A DNA stretch of 5,231 nucleotides. Origin: Nitrospirota bacterium. Lineage in GTDB: Bacteria; Nitrospirota; Thermodesulfovibrionia; Thermodesulfovibrionales; UBA6898. The DNA is taken from assembly GCA_029858145.1 (NCBI GenBank), contig JAOUFP010000234.1:1-5231 (forward strand), read 5' to 3'. The position numbers and the translations under genes are program-made. Positions 1 through 5,231 of this stretch are shown in pieces. The number at the start of each line of letters is the position of its first letter. Positions within the stretch are counted from its first letter, which is position 1. The notes beneath the pieces are model-generated. The model had not been told where the DNA came from, searched no databases, and saw only the letters and a list, made by a program, of their open reading frames with translations.

Positions 1-72
1 GAACACACTCACCAGAATGTGTTCGGGCATTATCAGGTCGATGACCTGGTAGATATTTTCTCTGATGCTCAT
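1..72 (-). CDS. Unidentified protein, N-terminal fragment
   Basis: Only the first 24 codons are in the window; the gene continues past the left edge. The N-terminus reads MSIRENIYQVIDLIMPEHIL and then VSVF. The reading frame is open from an ATG at 72 to the edge. A purine-rich AGGGGGAG (plus-strand 76-83) lies just upstream and is a strong ribosome binding site, which is the main reason to believe this start. The fragment is too short to name; the opening 'MSIRENI' is superficially like PLP-binding YggS-family proteins, but the next residues do not fit. It lies 174 nt downstream of the small selenoprotein gene on the same strand, so co-transcription is possible but not shown. Confidence 0.55.
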   Translation of the reverse strand, partial: MSIRENIYQVIDLIMPEHILVSVF

Positions 73-233
73 GCGCTCCCCCTCTCTATCAATAAATCCG
101 GCGATTACTAATATACCGCTAAAGTTTCATCCGCTGCGCATCACATCACTGAAGCGCTTTAAAACCCGGCGTTAAAATAAAAATTCCCAATACCGTGAAC
201 GAAAGGGGGGAAATGTTGGCAACCCCGTGGAGA

Positions 234-258
234 GACAGGGACATGCTTATGCCCTGTC
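234..258 (-). other. Hairpin at the 3' end of the selenoprotein gene
   Basis: A 7-bp perfect stem (GACAGGG at 234-240 pairing with CCCTGTC at 252-258) encloses an 11-nt interior that can form three further CAT/ATG pairs. It spans the stop codon of the minus-strand small gene. No T-run follows on either strand, so it does not meet the criteria for an intrinsic terminator. It may protect the 3' end, help termination in another way, or be chance. Confidence 0.35.
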
Positions 259-429
259 GCATGACCTGCTGGAAATCTTTTCCCAGGTAGACTCATCGAT
301 TTCATCAACATATTCGGCAAGACCATACCTCTTGCTGCACTCCATGCAGCGCAAACTTACCGCACGTCAACCGAAGAGTAATTTTACCGGTCCGCCGCAG
401 ACTTTGCATTTCAGACTGATATCTTTCAT
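247..429 (-). CDS. Small dual-CXXC selenoprotein (in-frame TGA read as selenocysteine)
   Basis: Read on the minus strand from the ATG at 429, the frame gives 60 residues ending at TAA (249-247), interrupted only by TGA at 369-367 (codon 21). Before the TGA is a CKVC zinc-ribbon-like motif (C8, C11) followed by GGPVKLLFG. After it comes RAVSLRCMECSKRYGLAEY, with CMEC at C28 and C31, then an acidic stretch VDEIDESTWEKI and a C-terminal RSCDRA. Protein-like sequence continues in the same frame on both sides of the TGA, and a SECIS-like hairpin follows it, so selenocysteine is more likely than a nonsense mutation. The layout matches my memory of a family named 'dual CXXC motif small (seleno)protein' in anaerobes; its function is unknown, and redox or metal handling is a guess. 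AGGT at 440-437 is a modest ribosome binding site 7-8 nt before the ATG. If the TGA is not decoded, this is a pseudogene. Confidence 0.78.
334..350 (-). promoter_or_regulatory. Candidate bacterial SECIS element
   Basis: On the minus strand, GCTGCA (350-345) and TGCAGC (339-334) form a perfect 6-bp stem closed by the 5-nt loop TGGAG (344-340). The loop starts 22 nt after the TGA at 369-367. Known bacterial SECIS elements sit within the coding region just after the UGA, with an apical loop roughly 16-37 nt downstream and a G in the first two loop positions. This hairpin meets all these points, with G as the second loop base followed by another G. It would recruit SelB carrying selenocysteyl-tRNA. 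The stem overlaps codons for the second CXXC motif, so both protein and RNA constraints act on it. The lower stem is poorly paired. Confidence 0.68.
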
Positions 430-489
430 CCTGTGTACCTATTGTATTCGATTTGCAGTTTTTTTTAAACAGTAACAGCCCGGCAGCCT

Positions 490-518
490 TTCTTTAGTAC
501 GGCAATATACGTTATAAT
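490..518 (+). promoter_or_regulatory. Possible sigma70-type promoter for the rightward operon
   Basis: A consensus -10 hexamer TATAAT lies at 513-518 in the divergent spacer. At 17-bp spacing the -35 position (490-495) reads TTCTTT, a poor match to TTGACA, so activity may be weak or need an activator. A start near 525 would leave a leader of about 135 nt before the ATG at 662. The call rests almost wholly on the -10 box. Confidence 0.38.
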
Positions 519-652
519 GAACATATTAATTCCCCGGATGTCAAACAGTCACATTGAGAATTTTCCTGCTGAACAAGATGGAATCTGCGAAAAACGCAGC
601 GCTGCTCCCGGAGATGGATCTCAGCCAAAAGACCGGAGAGCTTTCTATTGAC

Positions 653-657
653 GGAGA
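653..657 (+). promoter_or_regulatory. Ribosome binding site fixing the hydrolase start
   Basis: GGAGA at 653-657 is followed by a 4-nt gap and ATG at 662. It favours this ATG over the upstream in-frame TTG at 554, which has no comparable purine-rich site. Confidence 0.65.
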
Positions 658-661
658 TGTT

Positions 662-1285
662 ATGAATATAAAGAAAATTGTCGTCGGGCAGCTGGATGTC
701 AACTGTTATATCGTATCGGATGATTCAAAATCAGACGCATTGATCATAGATCCAGGAGATGAATCCGAAAGAATCATTGATGTAATCGATTCTGCCGGAC
801 TGGAGCCAAAATACATACTTTTTACCCATGCACACTACGACCATGTCTGCGCGGTGAAGGAATTGCGTGACCGGTACAAGGCAGTTGTCGTGATGCACGA
901 GCAGGAAAAGGAAACATATGGGATGACAGCTCAACTCTGCATGTCCTGGGGCTATGACGCCGAAGATTTTCCGGAAGCCGACCTGATCGTCAAAGACGGG
1001 GACATAATCTCCATCGGCTCCGTGCCTCTGAAGGTCATTCATACCCCTGGCCACACTCCGGGCAGCATCTGTATCTATGGGGAAAACACTCTTTTCACCG
1101 GGGATACCCTTTTTAAGGGTTCTGCCGGGAGAACGGATCTCCCCGGAGGAGACTTCGGACTCCTGTCAGCCTCACTCAAAAGACTCATGCTTCTTCCCCC
1201 TGAAACAGCGGTTATGTGCGGACATGATGATGTAACATCGATTGCAGATGAAATGAGAAATAACCCTTTTATTAAACGAAGGTGA
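662..1285 (+). CDS. Metallo-beta-lactamase-fold hydrolase, glyoxalase II-like
   Basis: The 207-residue product has the full set of MBL-fold motifs: THAHYDH (H56, H58, D60, H61), H131 in HTPGHT, D148 in FTGDTLF and H188 in GHDD. These are the usual ligands for a two-metal site. The segment GRTDLPGGD (156-164) is typical of the glyoxalase II-like subgroup of about 200-210 residues, often annotated as hydroxyacylglutathione hydrolase although the true substrate is usually unknown. No signal peptide is visible, so it is probably cytoplasmic. The frame is open back to a TTG at 554, but I chose the ATG at 662 because it has a GGAGA site and because MNIKKIVVGQLDVNCYIV is the normal family N-terminus. 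One oddity is GHDDVTSI where relatives usually have GHGPxTTI. It is the first gene of the rightward cluster, 16 nt before the YkgJ-type gene. Confidence 0.9.
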   Translation: MNIKKIVVGQLDVNCYIVSDDSKSDALIIDPGDESERIIDVIDSAGLEPKYILFTHAHYDHVCAVKELRDRYKAVVVMHEQEKETYGMTAQLCMSWGYDAEDFPEADLIVKDGDIISIGSVPLKVIHTPGHTPGSICIYGENTLFTGDTLFKGSAGRTDLPGGDFGLLSASLKRLMLLPPETAVMCGHDDVTSIADEMRNNPFIKRR

Positions 1286-1301
1286 AGCACTTTTAAAAAA
1301 C

Positions 1302-1853
1302 ATGAAAAACAACTGCAACAGTGCTGAAAGCTTAATACGTTACATGAAAGATATAGAGGATGGTTTTACGCAGCATGAAAGCCGCCTCTCAAAGGTAAAA
1401 TATCTTGCGCTTGATATATCCTCAGAAATGGAAAGCCTGAATTCCTTTATTCAGCGACATACAGCTGTCGTCTGTCCGGAGTGCAGCAGTGTATGCTGCA
1501 TCAACCGGCACTCTTACCATACCTTCGATGACATTGTTTACATTCACGCGATAGGAGAAAAAATTCCTCTCCACAAGGCAGATATCGACCATGCGGCCCC
1601 CTGCCAGTTTCTCGGCGATCTCGGATGCACCATTCCCCGGACAATAAGGCCCTACCGCTGCAACTGGTACTTCTGCGCTTCCCTTCTTGATCACATTACG
1701 GAACACAATTCAAACCGCCGGTACCGGTTATTTATCAGTCTCCTGCAGCAGATCACCGGGAAGAGGCAAAAATTGATGGAAGAATATGCGTCAGCGATTA
1801 AAAGTGCGGTTATACCGCGTCTTGGCAAATCTGATAACTTCTTGTATTATTGA
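1302..1853 (+). CDS. YkgJ-type CxxCxxxCC cysteine-cluster protein
   Basis: The 183-residue product carries C58-x2-C61-x3-C65-C66, followed by C101, C109, C120 and C125 in a region reading CQFLGDLGCTIPRTIRPYRC. This layout matches the YkgJ-like family, predicted from its cysteines to bind zinc or an iron-sulfur cluster; the biochemical role of the family is not established. The C120-x4-C125 ending (NWYF between them) adds a further potential ligand. The first 50 residues and last 50 are mostly helical in character with no signal peptide or membrane segment. The ATG at 1302 has no good ribosome binding site: the nearest, AAGGTG at 1279-1284, overlaps the stop of the preceding gene and is 17 nt away. 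Translation may therefore be coupled to the hydrolase. The gene ends 37 nt before the TPR gene. Confidence 0.85.
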   Translation: MKNNCNSAESLIRYMKDIEDGFTQHESRLSKVKYLALDISSEMESLNSFIQRHTAVVCPECSSVCCINRHSYHTFDDIVYIHAIGEKIPLHKADIDHAAPCQFLGDLGCTIPRTIRPYRCNWYFCASLLDHITEHNSNRRYRLFISLLQQITGKRQKLMEEYASAIKSAVIPRLGKSDNFLYY

Positions 1854-1878
1854 CACTTTTTGGCATATAGGATAATAT
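1850..1878 (+). promoter_or_regulatory. Candidate promoter for the TPR/ATPase genes
   Basis: A perfect -35 hexamer TTGACA (1850-1855) overlaps the TGA stop of the preceding gene. The -10 could be TAATAT (1873-1878, 17-bp spacer, 4 of 6 consensus bases) or GATAAT (1871-1876, 15-bp spacer, 5 of 6). Initiation near 1884 would leave only about 5-10 nt before the ATG at 1891, making the transcript almost leaderless. That fits the lack of a ribosome binding site there. Confidence 0.45.
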
Positions 1879-1890
1879 TTAAACTACACT

Positions 1891-4554
1891 ATGACAGATA
1901 AAACCACACTCATAAAAGAAGCGCAGAAATATTTGGCAAAGGGTCAGCTGGATAAAGCTATCGCTGAATGGGAGAAAATTCTCAGAGACTATCCGGATGG
2001 CAACAACTATAATTTTACAGGCGACCTCTATCTCAAAAAGGGAGACAAGAAAAACGCCATAGAATCCTACCACAAAGCTGCGAATATTTACAGACACGAA
2101 GGCTTTTCCCTTAAGTCAATCGCCCTGTTCAAAAAGGTGCTCAATATTAATCCGGGCAGTGCGGATGCCCTTTACGCGCTCGGAGAACTGAGCGAAGAAA
2201 AAGAACTGATAACCGACGCGATAAAATATTATCTCGCCGCTGCGGACAGTCTCGCAAAAGAAGGCAGAAAAGATAAACTGCTTGGGATATATGAAAAGAT
2301 ACTTTCTCTTTCTCCTTCGAACATACCCCTCAGGATCAAAGTTGCGGAGATATTCACCAAGGAAGGGCTCAAATCAGATGCCGCCAGGGAGTATCTCTAT
2401 ATTGCCGGCATTTATGAGGACAAGGGAGATATTCACAAGTCAAAGGATTTTTATCGGAAAGCGATTGATCTGCAGCCGCTGACCAAGGATGCGGTCGTAG
2501 GACTGAGCCGTCTGTATGAAAAAGAGAGGGACACGGAAAAAGCGGGCGAACTCATGAAGGAAGCCGCCGTGCTCTTTCATGATGATGTTGAAATACTGAT
2601 GCGGGCAGCAGAACTTACTCTGGCACGGAACGACTTCAGAAATTCCAAATCATTCCTTTCCCGAATAAATGAGATAGACCCTCAAAATACAAGGTCCCGC
2701 AGGCTGCTGGGGGAAATATATTTAAATGAGGGGCAAAGGGAAAAAGCATGGCGGGAATATAACGTTGTCCTTGATGAGATGATACGCGAGGGGCAGCTTG
2801 AAGACGCGGCAAATTTACTCGAAAGCTTCAGGGAAATCGAACCTGAAGAGACAGGGAAAAAACTCATTTCTCTTTATCGTCAACTCGGGGAAGACCTTCG
2901 TGTAGTTGAAGAGCTCACCTCGTTAGGCAATTTCTATTACGACAAAGGGATTGATGAGGAAGCCCTCGCCTGCTATCGTGAGGCCTTTGAAACAGCGTCT
3001 GATAACGACTTTTTGCGTCAGCGGATAGCAGAACTCAAAGGAGAAGAGCCCAGGGAAATCTCTGAGTTCCCTGAACCCTTTACACCTGAACCTGAACCCT
3101 TTACACCTGAACCTGAACCCTTTACACCTGAACCTGAACCCTTTACACCTGAACCTGAACCCTTTACACTTGAACCTGAACCCTTTATACTTGAACCTGA
3201 ACCCTTTACACCTGAACCTGAACCCTTTGAAGAAGCCGTAAGTCGGGCCTCAGATCAACTTTCCACGAAGGCGGAAAAGACGGTTGAAGAGATTTTCACC
3301 GAAGCAGATATATTTGTGAGATACGGCCTTCTCCGCGAGGCTCAAAAACTTCTTGAAGGGCTCAAGCTGAGAGTGCCCGAAAGCATCGACCTTCACCTGC
3401 GACTGAAATCCGTATACGCCGATACTGGAGATAAAGAGTCCGCAGTTACGGAATGTCTTATTTTGAGCGAACTGTACAGTCGCGGCGGAGACACCGGAAA
3501 CGAGCAGAAAATGCTCGGAGAAGCTTACGGAATATCACCTGATGACCCGAGACTTCCGAAAAGGGAATTTACTGATTTACTCGAACCAACCGCTTTTCCG
3601 TCCGCGGATGCCGCGGACCTGACAGGAAATGCCCCCGAAGAGGAAACTTTTGTTGAGGACTACGAAGAAGAACTCGCCGAAGCAGATTTTTACGCGCGCC
3701 AGGGGCTGATTCAGGAAGCACTGAAAATACTCCTTAAACTGCAGGGACTTTTCCCGGAAAACAGGGATGTTGCAGAAAGACTCGAATCCATCGGGGGAGG
3801 AGTGGGGGTTCCATATGCATCTGGAATGCCCGGGACGGTGGAAACACCTGATATTTCCATGGAGCATCCCAAGGAAAAAGGTGAATCTCCTGCGGAAGTA
3901 TTCGGGGGAGAAACTCAATGGGGGCAGGCGCTTTCTGAAAAGGAATCAGAGGGAAAAGAACGTGAAGATGCGCAGGCAGAAGAAGACGCGGGAGAGGAAT
4001 TTGAAGACTTGTCATTCATTGAGCATGAGGTTGTAGATGCACAGGAGATACCCGAACCTGCGCTCGACGATGATGTTCTTGAAATCTTCCAGGAGTTCAA
4101 AAAAGGCCTTGAAGACCAACTCGAAGACGAAGACTCGGAAACTCACTACAACCTCGGCATCGCGTATAAGGAAATGGGACTGGTCGATGACGCGATTAAG
4201 GAGTTCCAGACTGCCAGAAATGACAAAAAAAGATTTTTACAGGCTTCTTCGATGCTTGGGGTATGCTACATGGAAAAAGGACTTTACTCACTTGCTGTCG
4301 ATGTGCTGACAAAGGCGTTGGATAATATCGGAGAGAAAAATGAGTCATATTGGTCGCTCAACTATGAACTTGCCGAGGCTTATGAAAAAAACAGAAATCT
4401 GGGTGAAGCCCTCGATCTTTACACTGCAGTATACGGGTGGAACGCAAAGTTCAGGGACGTCTCCGAAAAAGTCAGCACACTGAAGACAAAAGTCTCACCC
4501 GCAGCCAGGCCGGAAAAACCGAAAGAAAAAAAGAATCGGGTCTCTTATCTCTGA
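1891..4554 (+). CDS. Large tetratricopeptide-repeat scaffold protein with EPFTPEP repeat linker
   Basis: The product has 887 residues. Residues 1 to about 385 are a TPR-type helical solenoid with recurring elements such as KGQLDKAIAEWEKIL (18-31) and KSIALFKKVLNINPG (75-89). Residues 395-446 are a Pro/Glu-rich linker of seven EPFTPEP-like heptads plus a final EPF. Two similar TPR-like modules follow (about 465-500 and 591-632), each with an EAD...GLxxEAxKxL core. An acidic low-complexity stretch spans about 660-730. A second TPR block (about 730-855) includes ETHYNLGIAYKEMGLVDDAI, a sequence type I associate with deltaproteobacterial-style TPR proteins. The C-terminus is basic (RPEKPKEKKNR). 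No signal peptide or membrane helix is visible, so it is probably cytoplasmic. The start is supported by the TPR register beginning at once, although no ribosome binding site is close. Its 3-nt gap to the ATPase gene suggests the two work together; the exact role is unknown. Confidence 0.9.
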   Translation: MTDKTTLIKEAQKYLAKGQLDKAIAEWEKILRDYPDGNNYNFTGDLYLKKGDKKNAIESYHKAANIYRHEGFSLKSIALFKKVLNINPGSADALYALGELSEEKELITDAIKYYLAAADSLAKEGRKDKLLGIYEKILSLSPSNIPLRIKVAEIFTKEGLKSDAAREYLYIAGIYEDKGDIHKSKDFYRKAIDLQPLTKDAVVGLSRLYEKERDTEKAGELMKEAAVLFHDDVEILMRAAELTLARNDFRNSKSFLSRINEIDPQNTRSRRLLGEIYLNEGQREKAWREYNVVLDEMIREGQLEDAANLLESFREIEPEETGKKLISLYRQLGEDLRVVEELTSLGNFYYDKGIDEEALACYREAFETASDNDFLRQRIAELKGEEPREISEFPEPFTPEPEPFTPEPEPFTPEPEPFTPEPEPFTLEPEPFILEPEPFTPEPEPFEEAVSRASDQLSTKAEKTVEEIFTEADIFVRYGLLREAQKLLEGLKLRVPESIDLHLRLKSVYADTGDKESAVTECLILSELYSRGGDTGNEQKMLGEAYGISPDDPRLPKREFTDLLEPTAFPSADAADLTGNAPEEETFVEDYEEELAEADFYARQGLIQEALKILLKLQGLFPENRDVAERLESIGGGVGVPYASGMPGTVETPDISMEHPKEKGESPAEVFGGETQWGQALSEKESEGKEREDAQAEEDAGEEFEDLSFIEHEVVDAQEIPEPALDDDVLEIFQEFKKGLEDQLEDEDSETHYNLGIAYKEMGLVDDAIKEFQTARNDKKRFLQASSMLGVCYMEKGLYSLAVDVLTKALDNIGEKNESYWSLNYELAEAYEKNRNLGEALDLYTAVYGWNAKFRDVSEKVSTLKTKVSPAARPEKPKEKKNRVSYL
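3073..3228 (+). repeat. In-frame 21-bp minisatellite encoding EPFTPEP
   Basis: Seven tandem 21-bp units (consensus GAACCCTTTACACCTGAACC plus T) are followed by a partial 9-bp unit. Units 1-4 and 7 are identical. Unit 5 differs by one C-to-T change (ACACTT, Pro to Leu). Unit 6 has that change plus a second (ATACTT, Thr to Ile as well). Because the unit is a multiple of three, gain or loss of copies keeps the reading frame. Near-identity at the DNA level, including third positions, points to recent slippage or unequal crossover rather than old protein-level conservation. Confidence 0.97.
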
Positions 4555-4557
4555 CAA

Positions 4558-5231
4558 ATGGACTACTTAGAATACTATAAACTGAGCGAACATCCCTTTT
4601 CGAACGTAGTAGACAGCAGATTTTATTACAAAAGTCCGCAGCATTCAGACGCGCTCCTGCGGTTAAGATACGCTATTGATACAAGCAAAGGGCTTGCTGT
4701 AGTTATCGGCAACATTGGCGCGGGCAAGACCACCCTTGCCAGAAAAGTGCTTGAGGAGCTTGATGAAGAACATTACGAGGCTGCCCTGCTTGTTATCATA
4801 CATTCATCCGTGAGCTCCGAATGGCTTTTCAAAAAATTCGCGATTCAGCTCGGAGTCAAAAATATCGTTGACAGCAAAGTTGAACTCCTGGGAGAAATAT
4901 ACCGGAGGCTTCTGGAGATCAACGAAGAGGGCAGGAAGGCGGTTGTTCTCATGGATGAAGTCCAGATGCTGAATTCAAAGGAAATCATGGAAGAATTCAG
5001 GGGCCTGCTCAACATGGAAACACCGGAGGGGAAGCTGGTCAATTTCATCTTTTTCGGCCTCCCTGATCTGGAGAAGGTACTCTCTCTTGATGAACCTCTC
5101 AAGCAGCGGGTCGCGGTGAGGATAAAACTGGCCGCCTATTCGGAGGAAAACACCCTTGATTATATATCCCACAGATTAAAGATCGCGGGTTGCAATGCGA
5201 ACATCTTCACCCCGGAGGCCATACGGCTTAT
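4558..5231 (+). CDS. ExeA/MshM-like AAA ATPase, C-terminally cut by the window edge
   Basis: 224 codons are present before the right edge. The N-terminus MDYLEYYKLSEHPFSN is the typical opening of ExeA/GspA- and MshM-like ATPases. Walker A is GNIGAGKTT (51-59, K57). Walker B is VVLMDE (129-134, D133/E134), followed by VQML where relatives have AQNL. FFGLPDLEKVL (165-175) fits the sensor-1 strand and following helix. PLKQRVAVRIKL (180-191) contains an arginine-finger candidate. These ATPases energise assembly of type II secretion or MSHA-type pilus machinery; some relatives serve transposition (TniB-like), but no transposase is nearby. The ATG is 3 nt after the stop of the TPR gene, with no separate ribosome binding site, so translational coupling is likely. 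Family members are usually longer, so peptidoglycan-binding or membrane segments could lie beyond the edge. Confidence 0.88.
   Translation, partial: MDYLEYYKLSEHPFSNVVDSRFYYKSPQHSDALLRLRYAIDTSKGLAVVIGNIGAGKTTLARKVLEELDEEHYEAALLVIIHSSVSSEWLFKKFAIQLGVKNIVDSKVELLGEIYRRLLEINEEGRKAVVLMDEVQMLNSKEIMEEFRGLLNMETPEGKLVNFIFFGLPDLEKVLSLDEPLKQRVAVRIKLAAYSEENTLDYISHRLKIAGCNANIFTPEAIRL

Noticed and set aside
1..72. Identification of the left-edge gene as a YggS-like PLP protein
   Set aside because: Only the first seven residues resemble that family; 24 residues are not enough for a name.
213..290. Plus-strand 25-codon ORF with AGGGGGG directly upstream of its ATG
   Set aside because: The purine run looks like a strong ribosome binding site, but the peptide (MLATPWRDRDMLMPCRMTCW and five more residues) has no features and overlaps the 3' end of the better-supported minus-strand gene.
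247..429. Reading the small dual-CXXC gene as a pseudogene with a nonsense mutation
   Set aside because: The frame is otherwise intact with its own start and stop, and a SECIS-like hairpin occurs at the correct spacing. The alternative cannot be excluded without knowing whether sel genes are present.
441..470. Minus-strand promoter (GTTTAA and TACAAT, 18-bp spacing) before the small selenoprotein gene
   Set aside because: Initiation from this -10 would fall about at or inside the only ribosome binding site candidate, and the -35 match is poor.
227..475. Plus-strand 82-residue ORF starting at a GTG
   Set aside because: It lies antisense to the small dual-CXXC gene, has no recognisable motif, and its composition looks like a shadow frame.
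554..661. N-terminal extension of the hydrolase from a TTG at 554
   Set aside because: No good ribosome binding site precedes it, the extra 36 residues do not look like family sequence, and the ATG at 662 has GGAGA and the standard N-terminus.
3073..3228. CRISPR array
   Set aside because: The 21-bp units are directly contiguous with no unique spacers and lie in an open coding frame.
4845..5172. Minus-strand ORFs opposite the ATPase
   Set aside because: They are antisense to clear Walker-motif coding sequence and show no domain features.

Overview
The window looks like a chromosomal segment from an anaerobic, selenium-using bacterium of moderate GC, most likely of the Desulfobacterota or Nitrospirota type. 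That guess rests on three things: the style of the long TPR protein, its pairing with an ExeA-like ATPase, and a small dual-CXXC protein with an in-frame TGA. No rRNA or other taxonomic marker is present, so the assignment is only suggestive.

Left end (1-429, minus strand): the first 24 codons of an unidentified gene run off the left edge (start at 72). Upstream of it on the same strand is a 60-residue gene (429 to 247) absent from ordinary ORF calls because codon 21 is TGA. It encodes CXXC, then TGA, then CXXC. A perfect 6-bp hairpin with a G-containing loop lies 22 nt after the TGA, where a bacterial SECIS element should be. I read it as a small selenoprotein. This is the most interesting item in the window.

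Divergent spacer (430-661): it holds a consensus -10 box (TATAAT at 513) that could drive the rightward genes. I see nothing else firm in it.

Right part (662-5231, plus strand): four co-directional genes with gaps of 16, 37 and 3 nt. They encode a glyoxalase II-like metallo-beta-lactamase-fold hydrolase, a YkgJ-type CxxCxxxCC cysteine-cluster protein, an 887-residue TPR scaffold protein and an ExeA/MshM-like AAA ATPase cut by the right edge. The TPR gene carries an in-frame 21-bp minisatellite encoding EPFTPEP repeats. A TTGACA-type promoter overlapping the end of the YkgJ-type gene may give the TPR/ATPase pair its own transcript with almost no leader.

By analogy with ExeA-family ATPases, the TPR protein and ATPase probably act together in assembling an envelope, secretion or pilus complex; this is inference. 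The first two genes are a hydrolase and a metal/cysteine protein with no evident mechanistic link to that pair. No tRNA, rRNA, mobile element or CRISPR array was seen.
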